Part shown: positions 1 through 5,429 of the stretch, one piece after another
Layout of the letters: every line of letters begins with the position of its first letter
How positions within the stretch are numbered: the first letter of the stretch is position 1
NCBI GenBank assembly: GCA_947453015.1
Contig: CANGFL010000114.1
Coordinates: 1-5,429 of the forward strand
Direction of reading: 5' to 3'
Length of the DNA: 5,429 bases
Origin: Oxalobacteraceae bacterium
GTDB lineage: Bacteria; Pseudomonadota; Gammaproteobacteria; Burkholderiales; Burkholderiaceae_D
Made by a program: the position numbers and the translations under genes
The notes under the pieces: generated by a model
What the model saw: the letters and a program-made list of their open reading frames with translations, nothing else
Told to the model about the DNA's origin: nothing
Database searches by the model: none

Positions 1-158
1 CCCACTTAGTCGCAGGCCGTCAGGATTTGGTGGCAGGTAAAGAACTCACCTACGGTCAATCGATCACCGATGGCTGTATCGACTGGGACAGCAGTATCAC
101 CGTATTAGAGGGTCTTGCTCAGGCGGTGCGTCAGCGCAGACTAGCTAAAAGAGATTGA
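1..158 (+). CDS. aroG: 3-deoxy-7-phosphoheptulonate (DAHP) synthase, C-terminal 51 residues (5' truncated by window)
   Basis: This is the C-terminal tail of a type I DAHP synthase, which condenses phosphoenolpyruvate with erythrose 4-phosphate in the first step of the shikimate pathway in the cytoplasm. The reading frame starts with the codon at position 3 (His-Leu-Val...) and ends at TGA 156-158. The visible tail carries the family pattern HLV.G.Q.L..G..L.YG.SITD.CI.W, then a basic end (QRRLAKRD). This matches the C-terminus of E. coli AroG/AroF/AroH as I recall it. The two bases before the first full codon fit a serine, giving the usual SHLV. The regulatory N-terminus and most of the barrel are outside the window, so the feedback class (Phe, Tyr or Trp sensitive) cannot be judged and the symbol is a family-level choice. 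A terminator follows 26 bp after the stop. Confidence 0.85.
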   Translation, partial: HLVAGRQDLVAGKELTYGQSITDGCIDWDSSITVLEGLAQAVRQRRLAKRD

Positions 159-175
159 TTTCTAATCGTTGCTAC

Positions 176-209
176 AAAAAAAAGGCCATGCGATGCATGG
201 CTTTTTTTT
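176..209. terminator. Bidirectional intrinsic terminator between aroG and yajQ
   Basis: A perfect 7-bp inverted repeat (GCCATGC at 185-191, GCATGGC at 195-201) encloses a 3-base loop. Eight As (176-183) precede it and eight Ts (202-209) follow it. The plus-strand RNA therefore ends in a hairpin plus U8 for aroG, and the minus-strand RNA ends in the same hairpin plus a U-tract for yajQ. The convergent gene order agrees with a shared terminator. Confidence 0.88.
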
Positions 210-221
210 GACTGAAAATAT

Positions 222-707
222 TCAATCGCGGAAATTTTCAAATTCCAGTGGAAGATCCGTTACTTCTTTTTTCAGCAAAGCAATCGTCGCTTGCAAATCA
301 TCACGTTTGGTACCAGTTACGCGCAGTGCATCGCCCTGAATACTCGCCTGAACTTTGATCTTGCTATCTTTGATAATGCGTTGAATTTTCTTGGCTGATT
401 CCGTCTCAATACCATTTTTGATCTTAATGATTTGTTTGACCTTATCGCCACCAATTTTTTCAATTTTTCCCAGATCAAGAAAACGGACATCCACATTCCG
501 TTTTGCCATCTTGGTTGTCAGCACATCACGCACTTGGCCGAGTTGAAAGTCACTGTCGGCATACGCTGTTAGCTCATGTTCTTTTTGTTCAACGCGAGCA
601 TCGCTGCCTTTAAAATCAAAGCGCGTAGTAATTTCTTTGTTGGCTTGATCAACGGCGTTTTTAACTTCAACCTGATCTGCTTCGGATACAACGTCAAATG
701 ATGGCAT
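222..707 (-). CDS. yajQ: YajQ family nucleotide-binding protein (DUF520/UPF0234)
   Basis: This encodes a 161-residue protein of the YajQ family, a small cytoplasmic fold of two similar alpha/beta domains. Family members bind nucleotides, and some (Xanthomonas, Pseudomonas) bind cyclic di-GMP and act as signalling effectors. Visible signatures are MPSFDVVSE at the N-terminus, RFDFKGS at residues 29-35, [15 protein letters not shown] at about 125-139, and the C-terminal [10 protein letters not shown] (152-161). The length is normal for the family. The ATG at 705-707 is favoured by the conserved MPSFD start and by a GGAGG Shine-Dalgarno sequence at 716-720, eight bases upstream. The gene is divergent from murB and convergent with aroG. 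The family assignment is secure; whether this protein responds to cyclic di-GMP cannot be read from sequence. Confidence 0.95.
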   Translation of the reverse strand: MPSFDVVSEADQVEVKNAVDQANKEITTRFDFKGSDARVEQKEHELTAYADSDFQLGQVRDVLTTKMAKRNVDVRFLDLGKIEKIGGDKVKQIIKIKNGIETESAKKIQRIIKDSKIKVQASIQGDALRVTGTKRDDLQATIALLKKEVTDLPLEFENFRD

Positions 708-732
708 GGGGTGATCCTCCTGAATGCTGCAT

Positions 733-738
733 ATTTTA
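733..738 (-). promoter_or_regulatory. Candidate -10 box for yajQ
   Basis: The minus strand reads TAAAAT here (5 of 6 matches to the sigma-70 -10 consensus). It would start transcription near 726 and give a leader of about 19 bases that includes the GGAGG ribosome site. No good -35 hexamer lies 16-18 bp upstream, so this rests on the -10 match and its position alone. Confidence 0.35.
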
Positions 739-768
739 GCCGAAAATTTTTACGCCGCAGCCCAACGG

Positions 769-774
769 TATAAT
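769..774 (+). promoter_or_regulatory. Candidate -10 box for murB
   Basis: This is a perfect TATAAT on the plus strand, with only nine bases between it and the murB ATG at 784. The expected start site would be about 780-782. The -35 region at the right distance (about 746-752) is only a T-run, a poor match to TTGACA. If used, it makes the murB message leaderless or nearly so. Confidence 0.45.
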
Positions 775-783
775 CGGGCGGCT

Positions 784-1824
784 ATGAGTACCGCTTCTCC
801 ACAAGTCCCAGCGATCGCTAATCAATGGCCTCTTCAGGCCTTAAATACCTTTGGTATTGCTGCCACCGCGCGTGCTTATCTGAGGGTGTCGTCGCCTGCA
901 GATCTACAAGCCGTTCGCGCTAACCCGGCTTTATCGGCATTGCCGCGCTTAGTACTGGGTGGTGGGAGTAATCTTATTTTGAGCGGAGACTTTGATGGCT
1001 TGGTACTGCACCTAGTCAATCAAGGAAAAATGATAGTGAGTGAAGATGACACTCACGTTGTTGTACGCGCTCAAGCAGGTGAGAATTGGCATGAGTTTGT
1101 GCAATGGACACTCGCGCAGAATTTGCCTGGATTAGAAAATCTGTCATTAATACCTGGTAGTGTCGGTGCAGCGCCCATACAAAATATTGGAGCGTATGGA
1201 AGTGAGCTGAAAGATTTTTTTCATTCACTGACCTACTTTGATTTTTCTACTGGCGAGATCTGCGTACTTGATCGTGAAGCCTGCCGTTTTGCTTATCGAG
1301 ATAGTATTTTTAAACAAGAGTTGCGTGATCGCGCGGTGATACTAGACGTTAGTTTTGCGCTGCCTAAGCAGTGGCAGCCTAATCTGAGCTATGCCGAATT
1401 AGAGCATGAGCTAACAACGACTGGAGTAGTAGCACCGACTGCCCGTGATATTTCGGAGGCTGTGATTGCGATTCGTCGCCGTAAACTGCCCGATCCATCA
1501 GTCATTGGTAACGCAGGAAGCTTTTTTAAAAATCCAGTCGTTTCAAAAGAAGTGCATGCTGTTCTGCTGGAAAAATATCCGCAGCTCGTCAGTTATGTTC
1601 AGCCCGACGGTAGCGTCAAGCTGGCGGCGGGTTGGATGATTGATCAGTGTGGCTGGAAGGGTAAATCCTTGGGTGCTGCAGGTGTTCATGAAAAGCAGGC
1701 GCTCGTCCTTATTAATCGAGGTGGCGCAAGTGGTGCTGATGTGTTGAAGTTGGCGCGAGCGATACAAGAGGATGTGCGGCAGCGCTTTGGTGTGACGCTA
1801 GAGATTGAACCGGTAATCGTCTAA
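784..1824 (+). CDS. murB: UDP-N-acetylenolpyruvoylglucosamine reductase (MurB)
   Basis: MurB is the FAD- and NADPH-dependent cytoplasmic enzyme that reduces UDP-GlcNAc-enolpyruvate to UDP-MurNAc, the second committed step of peptidoglycan precursor synthesis. With the start chosen here the product is 346 residues, close to E. coli MurB (342). Visible motifs are NTFGI (21-25), the FAD-binding GGGSNLIL (59-66), PGSVGAAPIQNIGAYG (125-139), YRDS (171-174, with the Arg matching E. coli Arg159), GNAGSFFKNP (242-251, with the proton-donor Ser at 246) and the C-terminal catalytic Glu at 342 in LEIEP. The YRDS segment places it with type I MurB. An in-frame ATG at 724 would add 20 residues that the family does not have and would place the TATAAT at 769 inside the gene, so ATG 784 is preferred. 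There is no clear Shine-Dalgarno sequence before 784. The gene is divergent from yajQ and followed directly by a terminator. Confidence 0.95.
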   Translation: MSTASPQVPAIANQWPLQALNTFGIAATARAYLRVSSPADLQAVRANPALSALPRLVLGGGSNLILSGDFDGLVLHLVNQGKMIVSEDDTHVVVRAQAGENWHEFVQWTLAQNLPGLENLSLIPGSVGAAPIQNIGAYGSELKDFFHSLTYFDFSTGEICVLDREACRFAYRDSIFKQELRDRAVILDVSFALPKQWQPNLSYAELEHELTTTGVVAPTARDISEAVIAIRRRKLPDPSVIGNAGSFFKNPVVSKEVHAVLLEKYPQLVSYVQPDGSVKLAAGWMIDQCGWKGKSLGAAGVHEKQALVLINRGGASGADVLKLARAIQEDVRQRFGVTLEIEPVIV

Positions 1825-1853
1825 AAAAAATCCCAGTCTAGCCGGGATTTTTT
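1825..1853. terminator. Bidirectional intrinsic terminator after murB
   Basis: TCCC (1831-1834) pairs with GGGA (1844-1847), and the flanking A-run (1825-1830) pairs with the T-run (1848-1853). The result is a 10-bp A-T-capped stem with a nine-base loop. It begins right after the murB TAA. Read on the minus strand it is also a hairpin followed by a T8 run, and it is the first terminator met downstream of ppnP. Confidence 0.85.
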
Positions 1854-1860
1854 ATTATGG

Positions 1861-1977
1861 TCAATTAAATATCTTTAATTAAGTATCTTTAATTAAGTAT
1901 CTTTAATTAAGTATCTTTAATTAAGTATCTTTAATTAAGTATCTTTAATTAAGTATCTTTAATTAAGTATCTTCAAT
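1861..1977. repeat. 14-bp AT-rich tandem repeat array (about 8.4 copies)
   Basis: The unit TATCTTTAATTAAG occurs seven times in perfect head-to-tail order, starting at 1870, 1884, 1898, 1912, 1926, 1940 and 1954. A partial eighth copy follows at 1968-1977 with one change (TATCTTCAAT). A degenerate partial copy (TCAATTAAA, 1861-1869) lies at the left edge. The perfectly periodic run is 1870-1973 (104 bp). Each unit has only two G/C bases and contains the 8-bp palindrome TTAATTAA. Stop triplets occur in every frame on both strands, so it is not coding. It lies between the murB terminator and the ppnP stop codon. Edge-only decay with an identical core is typical of an array that expands or contracts by slippage. 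Its function is unknown. Confidence 0.97.
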
Positions 1978-1986
1978 GCTGTACTT

Positions 1987-2301
1987 TTAACCAAAGTGAC
2001 AAACATAATCGACCGGTTCGGCCACTTCGATTTCAAAACTTGAATTACCCGGCACGCTAAAACTCTGCCCGCCTTCATAGGTTTTCCAGTCAGCTTCGCC
2101 TTTAACGCGCGCTCTGCACTTACCTGCTGTGATTTCCATAATTTCAGGAACTCCAGTAGTAAATATTAGTGTCGATGGCAAAATCACGCCTACTGATTTT
2201 TTGCTTCCATCTGCGAGAATAATGGTGTGTGAAATGCACTTACCATCAAAGAAAATATTTGATTTTTTAACGATCGACGCATGATCGAATTGAGTGCTCA
2301 T
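1987..2301 (-). CDS. ppnP: Pyrimidine/purine nucleoside phosphorylase (PpnP/YaiE, DUF1255)
   Basis: This encodes a 104-residue single-domain cupin protein of the PpnP (formerly YaiE) family. The E. coli member splits several purine and pyrimidine nucleosides with phosphate into the base and ribose 1-phosphate. Matches to the family, recalled from the 94-residue E. coli protein, are FFDGK near residues 17-21, KSVGVILP (35-42), EIMEITAG (53-60), DWKTYEGGQSFSVPGNSSFEIEV (71-93, the cupin core) and the ending YVCHFG. The N-terminus is a few residues longer than in E. coli. The ATG at 2299-2301 is supported by GAGG at 2308-2311, six bases upstream. It follows argG by only 35 bp on the same strand with no terminator between, so the two are probably co-transcribed. 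No terminator is seen directly after the stop; transcription would pass through the 14-bp repeat array to the hairpin at 1825-1853. Confidence 0.9.
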   Translation of the reverse strand: MSTQFDHASIVKKSNIFFDGKCISHTIILADGSKKSVGVILPSTLIFTTGVPEIMEITAGKCRARVKGEADWKTYEGGQSFSVPGNSSFEIEVAEPVDYVCHFG

Positions 2302-2336
2302 AATAATCCTCGTAATTTTTTAGTTTATTTTTCGCG

Positions 2337-3569
2337 TTATTTTCCACGCTTGATACGTGCATTCGCAGCGATACGCATACGTAAGGCATTCAATTTAATG
2401 AAGCCGCCAGCATCGGCTTGATCGTACGCACCACCATCTTCATCAAAGGTAGCGATAGTTTGATCAAACAGCGAATCCGTTTTCGAATCGCGCGACACGA
2501 CGATCACATTGCCTTTGTATAGTTTGATACGAACCCAGCCATTCACATTTTTCTGCGTGTGATCGATCAGGGTTTGCAGTGCTAAACGCTCTGGTGACCA
2601 CCAGTAGCCGTTATAAATCAGTGAAGCGTAACGTGGCATTAAATCATCTTTAAGATGGGCGACTTCGCGATCGAGGGTGATAGACTCAATCGCACGGTGG
2701 GCGCGCAGCATGATGGTGCCGCCAGGCGTTTCATAGCAGCCGCGCGATTTCATACCGACGTAGCGATTTTCTACTAGGTCAAGTCGACCAATACCGTGCT
2801 TGCCGCCGAGTCGATTTAGTTCGGTGAGTACGGCAGCAGGTGAAAGTTGTTTGCCATTTAAGCCAACGATATCGCCGTGCTCAAATTCGACATCTAGATA
2901 CTCCGCTGCGTCTGGTGCGGCTTCAGGGCTAACGGTCCAACGCCACATGGCTTCTTCAGCCTCAGCACCCGGATTTTCAAGATGACGACCCTCAAAGCTG
3001 ATGTGCAACAGGTTGGCGTCCATGGAGTAGGGTGCGCCGCCTTTTTTGTGCTTCATGTCGATATCGATACCGGCATCTTCGGCGTACTTGAGTAATTTTT
3101 CGCGCGAGAGCAAATCCCATTCACGCCATGGAGCAATGATTTTTACATTCGGCATGAGTGCATAGGCACCCAGTTCAAAACGAACCTGATCGTTGCCTTT
3201 ACCTGTAGCGCCGTGCGAAATAGCATCGGCGCCTGTTTCACGCGCGATATCGATTAATCGTTTGGCGATTAGTGGACGAGCAATCGATGTGCCGAGTAAG
3301 TATTCGCCTTCGTACACGGTGTTGGCACGAAACATAGGAAAGACAAAATCGCGCACAAATTCTTCACGCAAATCATCGATATAAATATTTTTTGGATTGA
3401 TGCCGAATTTCAGCGCTTTTGCGCGCGCGGGTTCCAACTCTTCACCTTGGCCCAGATCAGCGGTGAAGGTCACGATCTCGCAGTGGTAATTATCTTGTAG
3501 CCACTTGAGAATGACCGAGGTATCCAGTCCGCCAGAATAGGCGAGGACGACTTTTTTGATGTCGCTCAT
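2337..3569 (-). CDS. argG: Argininosuccinate synthase
   Basis: ArgG is the cytoplasmic enzyme that joins citrulline and aspartate, using ATP, to form argininosuccinate, the penultimate step of arginine synthesis. The product is 410 residues, the size of the shorter ArgG form found in most bacteria rather than the ~447-residue E. coli form. Visible motifs are the N-type ATP pyrophosphatase loop AYSGGLDTS (10-18), TADLGQGEE (36-44), [16 protein letters not shown] (88-103), the signature [15 protein letters not shown] (118-132), YSMDANLLH (181-189) and [12 protein letters not shown] (274-285). Open frame continues upstream to a TTG at 3593, adding eight residues, but the ATG at 3567-3569 gives the normal family N-terminus ([14 protein letters not shown]) and has its own ribosome site. 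The gene lies 113 bp downstream of argF and 35 bp upstream of ppnP on the same strand. I see no damage or unusual residues. Confidence 0.97.
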   Translation of the reverse strand: MSDIKKVVLAYSGGLDTSVILKWLQDNYHCEIVTFTADLGQGEELEPARAKALKFGINPKNIYIDDLREEFVRDFVFPMFRANTVYEGEYLLGTSIARPLIAKRLIDIARETGADAISHGATGKGNDQVRFELGAYALMPNVKIIAPWREWDLLSREKLLKYAEDAGIDIDMKHKKGGAPYSMDANLLHISFEGRHLENPGAEAEEAMWRWTVSPEAAPDAAEYLDVEFEHGDIVGLNGKQLSPAAVLTELNRLGGKHGIGRLDLVENRYVGMKSRGCYETPGGTIMLRAHRAIESITLDREVAHLKDDLMPRYASLIYNGYWWSPERLALQTLIDHTQKNVNGWVRIKLYKGNVIVVSRDSKTDSLFDQTIATFDEDGGAYDQADAGGFIKLNALRMRIAANARIKRGK

Positions 3570-3579
3570 TTGCTTACTT

Positions 3580-3584
3580 TCCTT
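3580..3584 (-). promoter_or_regulatory. Ribosome binding site that decides the argG start
   Basis: The minus strand reads AAGGA here, ten bases before the ATG at 3569. It lies inside the frame that a TTG start at 3593 would translate. This favours the ATG and the shorter protein. Confidence 0.65.
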
Positions 3585-3682
3585 GATTTTCAAACGAATT
3601 AGAGAGAACTTAGTTAATACGAATTTTTTTGCTAGTCAGAAGTCGGTGCGTAGCAGAGTTAAACAAAGCGCTTCACTGTTTT

Positions 3683-4594
3683 TTATACTCGGCCGAGTAC
3701 TAAATATTCGAGTAATGCTTTTTGTACATGCAGGCGATTTTCTGCTTCTTCCCAAACCACTGATTGCGGACCATCGATAACGTCGGCGGACACTTCTTCG
3801 CCTCGATGCGCTGGTAAGCAATGCATGAACAAAGCTTCTTTGTTAGCGCGCTTCATTTTGGCGCCATCAACTATCCATCCATCAAATGCTTTTAGTCGCG
3901 CAGCGTTTTCTTGTTCGTAGCCCATGCTGGTCCACACATCGGTCGTGACTAAATCGGCACCTTCACATGCATCGGCAGGGTTTTTGAATACCGTGTAGCG
4001 TTGGTTAGCTGGTGATACCAAGGCAGGGTTGATGTCGTAGCCTGCAGGCGTCGATACATTGACATGAAAGCCAAATACTTCCGCTGCTTGCAGCCAGGAG
4101 TACAACATGTTGTTAGCATCACCGACCCAAGCAACAGTTTTGCCAGTAATCGAGCCACGATGCTCAATATAAGTAAACACATCAGCAAACACCTGGCAGG
4201 GATGATGTTCGTTAGTTAGGCCATTAATGACGGGTACGCGTGAGTTGTGCGAAAAGCGATCAATGATTTCTTGCCCAAAGGTGCGGATCATGATGATGTC
4301 GCACATGCGTGACATCACTTGTGCAGCATCTTCGACGGGTTCGCCACGACCTAACTGGCTGTCGCGCGTATTTAGATAGATGGCTGCGCCACCCAGCTGA
4401 TGCATGCCCGCCTCAAACGACAAGCGGGTGCGTGTTGAGTTTTTCTCGAACACCATCACGAGCGTACGATCCAACAGCGGATGGTAGGGCTCGTAGTTCT
4501 TGAATTTGCGCTTGATGATCTTCGTGCGTTCGATGAGGTACTCATACTCATCAAGCGAGAAGTCAGCAAACTGCAGATAGTGTTTGATTGCCAT
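3683..4594 (-). CDS. argF: Ornithine carbamoyltransferase
   Basis: ArgF transfers the carbamoyl group of carbamoyl phosphate to ornithine to make citrulline, and acts in the cytoplasm, usually as a trimer. The product is 303 residues, normal for the family. Visible motifs are the carbamoyl phosphate loop STRTR (53-57), RGEPVEDAAQV (83-93), the HPCQ motif (131-134), VAWVGDANNM at the start of the ornithine domain (154-163), the ornithine loop DVWTSMG (219-225) and HCLPAHRGEE (258-267) with the catalytic Cys259. The C-terminus (QSVVWEEAENRLHVQKALLEYL) is also typical. The ATG at 4592-4594 gives the usual start MAIKHYLQF. Open frame runs on to a TTG at 4696 overlapping the rsgA stop, but those 34 extra residues are not a family feature. 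No Shine-Dalgarno sequence lies at a normal distance from the ATG; instead a terminator-like hairpin ends five bases upstream. argG follows 113 bp downstream. Confidence 0.96.
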   Translation of the reverse strand: MAIKHYLQFADFSLDEYEYLIERTKIIKRKFKNYEPYHPLLDRTLVMVFEKNSTRTRLSFEAGMHQLGGAAIYLNTRDSQLGRGEPVEDAAQVMSRMCDIIMIRTFGQEIIDRFSHNSRVPVINGLTNEHHPCQVFADVFTYIEHRGSITGKTVAWVGDANNMLYSWLQAAEVFGFHVNVSTPAGYDINPALVSPANQRYTVFKNPADACEGADLVTTDVWTSMGYEQENAARLKAFDGWIVDGAKMKRANKEALFMHCLPAHRGEEVSADVIDGPQSVVWEEAENRLHVQKALLEYLVLGRV

Positions 4595-4599
4595 AAATG

Positions 4600-4631
4600 A
4601 AAAACGGCGGCTCCGGGCTGGAAGCCACCGT
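4600..4631 (-). terminator. Terminator-like hairpin with U-tract directly before argF (rsgA terminator or argF attenuator)
   Basis: On the minus strand the arm ACGGTGGCTTC (4631-4621) pairs with GGAGCCGCCGT (4614-4604): 11 bp including two G-U pairs, closing a six-base loop (4620-4615). Five Ts follow (4604-4600, the first also forming the closing pair). This is the form of an intrinsic terminator. It lies about 60 bp after the rsgA stop and five bases before the argF ATG. It could simply end rsgA transcription, but a TATAAT lies upstream of it and nothing obvious lies between it and argF, so argF transcription may have to pass it. That would make it an attenuator. The hairpin is clear; its role is inferred. 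Confidence 0.7.
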
Positions 4632-4649
4632 ATCGTTTTAACTCCTTGG

Positions 4650-4655
4650 ATTATA
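4650..4655 (-). promoter_or_regulatory. Candidate -10 box for argF
   Basis: This is a perfect TATAAT on the minus strand, between the rsgA stop and the argF hairpin. Transcription would start near 4643, giving a leader of about 50 bases made up mostly of the hairpin at 4631-4604. The -35 region 17-18 bp upstream matches TTGACA at only three of six positions. I saw no convincing ArgR operator around it. Confidence 0.45.
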
Positions 4656-4692
4656 AGGGGTTTCAGCCATTCTGGGCAGTCTCCCCAGAGGC

Positions 4693-5429
4693 TCAATACA
4701 ATTTCTGTGAGGCTTCGTGCAACAACTGTCGGTAGAGCTCATGACGAGAGGGGTTGATTTGTCCCGCTTTCACCGCAGCCAGTAGGGCGCAATCGGGTTC
4801 GTTGACATGATGGCAGTTATAAAAGCGGCAAAGTCCCAGATGGGCGTCGAATTCCGGGAAGGCGCGTTCCAGCATGCCCTCGCTCAAATGATAGAGCCCA
4901 AATTCCTGAAATCCCGGTGAATCGATAATGCTGCTGTTTTCGTCCAATGCCAACAGACGGGTGAACGTGGTGGTGTGTTTGCCGCTATCTAAGCGTTGCG
5001 AAATTTCAGTGACCGCCATGTCGGCATCCGGCACCAGTAAATTTACTAGCGATGATTTACCCATTCCCGATTGACCGATCAATATGGTTGATTGTCCGGT
5101 AAGTAGAGGTAAAAGTTTCGCGCGCGTTTCTTCAGGGTGTAGACGCGCACTCATTTCATGGACGGGATAACCTAACCCAGCGTAGAGCTTTAAACGATCA
5201 CGTGCCGCGTTCAAACGCGGCTCAAGATCAATTTTATTCAGTAGTAAATGCGCTGCGATACCCGTGGCGTTCGCAGCCACTAATGCACGTGAAATCAGAT
5301 CATCACTAAATCCGGGTTCAGTAGCAACGACGATGAATAACTGGCTAACGTTGGCAGCTGATAATTTGGATTTGTACTGGTCTGAGCGATACAGCAGGGT
5401 AGTGCGAGGAAGAATTTCTTCGATCACGC
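4693..5429 (-). CDS. rsgA: Ribosome small subunit-dependent GTPase RsgA (5' end outside window)
   Basis: RsgA (YjeQ) is a circularly permuted GTPase that binds the 30S ribosomal subunit late in its assembly and helps release maturation factors. About 245 residues are visible; the N-terminal OB-fold and gene start lie beyond position 5429. The GTG at 5427 is an internal Val codon, not the start. In the visible part the G motifs come in the permuted order expected: NKID (G4) at 64-67, the P-loop GQSGMGKS (G1) at 118-125, and DSPG (G3) at 169-172. The C-terminal zinc site shows as [14 protein letters not shown] (Cys200, Cys205, His207, Cys213). [17 protein letters not shown] near the visible start is typical of betaproteobacterial RsgA as I recall it. 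The stop is TGA at 4693-4695. The gene runs towards argF, with 98 bp between the rsgA stop and the argF ATG. Confidence 0.95.
   Translation of the reverse strand, partial: VIEEILPRTTLLYRSDQYKSKLSAANVSQLFIVVATEPGFSDDLISRALVAANATGIAAHLLLNKIDLEPRLNAARDRLKLYAGLGYPVHEMSARLHPEETRAKLLPLLTGQSTILIGQSGMGKSSLVNLLVPDADMAVTEISQRLDSGKHTTTFTRLLALDENSSIIDSPGFQEFGLYHLSEGMLERAFPEFDAHLGLCRFYNCHHVNEPDCALLAAVKAGQINPSRHELYRQLLHEASQKLY

Noticed and set aside
724..783. In-frame upstream ATG giving MurB 20 more residues
   Set aside because: The extra residues do not resemble the MurB N-terminus, the segment contains the TATAAT at 769-774, and the 346-residue form from ATG 784 already has the family length.
1861..1977. 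CRISPR array or replication-origin iterons
   Set aside because: There are no spacers between units, so it is not CRISPR. The unit does not resemble a DnaA box and no replication gene is nearby, so an iteron role has no support.
3570..3593. TTG start giving ArgG eight more residues
   Set aside because: The ATG at 3569 has a ribosome site at normal distance and gives the standard ArgG N-terminus.
3570..3682. Search for a separate argG promoter, a terminator or a small gene in the 113-bp argF-argG gap
   Set aside because: A TATTAA at about 3619-3614 on the minus strand has no -35 at proper spacing. The TGCTA/TAGCA inverted repeat around 3630-3656 is short and has its T-run on the wrong side for minus-strand termination. 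No coding frame has a plausible start.
1016..4503. Several open frames of 60-80 codons inside and opposite murB, argG and argF
   Set aside because: They lie in other frames of well-identified genes, show no recognisable family motifs and lack convincing ribosome sites.
4563..4628. Short GTG-started leader ORF (21 residues) running over the hairpin into argF in another frame
   Set aside because: The AAGGAG upstream is 13 bases away, too far for a good site, and the peptide has no arginine run or other feature that would support a regulatory role.
4595..4696. Extension of argF to a start overlapping the rsgA stop (34 extra residues containing several Arg codons, which suggested an arginine leader peptide)
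   Set aside because: The start codon would be TTG with no Shine-Dalgarno sequence, the residues do not belong to the ArgF family, and the Arg codons (CGG, CGC, CGT) fall mostly in the GC-rich hairpin, where they are expected by composition. There is also no stop before argF to make a separate leader peptide.

Overview
This window looks like ordinary chromosomal housekeeping sequence from a betaproteobacterium, most likely order Burkholderiales and perhaps Oxalobacteraceae. The evidence is protein resemblance: ArgF, the short (~410 aa) ArgG, RsgA and YajQ all read like Burkholderiales orthologues from memory. No database search was possible, so the placement is an inference. I see no transposase, integrase, phage gene, tRNA, rRNA or CRISPR array.

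Layout. Positions 1-158 hold the 3' end of a DAHP synthase gene (aroG type) on the plus strand. It converges on yajQ (minus, 222-707), with a near-symmetric intrinsic terminator between them. yajQ and murB (plus, 784-1824) are divergent and share a 76-bp region with -10-like boxes in both directions. A second bidirectional terminator follows murB. After it comes a 117-bp AT-rich tandem repeat with a 14-bp unit (1861-1977), seven units of which are perfect. The rest of the window is on the minus strand in the transcription order rsgA (5' end beyond the window), argF, argG, ppnP.

How the genes relate. argF and argG encode the last two steps before argininosuccinate lyase in arginine synthesis (ornithine to citrulline to argininosuccinate). 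ppnP follows argG by 35 bp, so it is probably co-transcribed and may salvage nucleosides. aroG (aromatic amino acids), murB (peptidoglycan precursors), yajQ (nucleotide-binding protein) and rsgA (30S ribosome maturation GTPase) are unrelated core functions.

The parts most worth a second look are non-coding. They are the 14-bp tandem array, which probably lies in the ppnP 3' untranslated region; a terminator-like hairpin with a U-tract ending five bases before the argF ATG, downstream of a perfect TATAAT; and a TATAAT placed so close to the murB start that its transcript could be leaderless. I found no convincing new multi-gene system. No stretch longer than about 300 bases lacks a gene.
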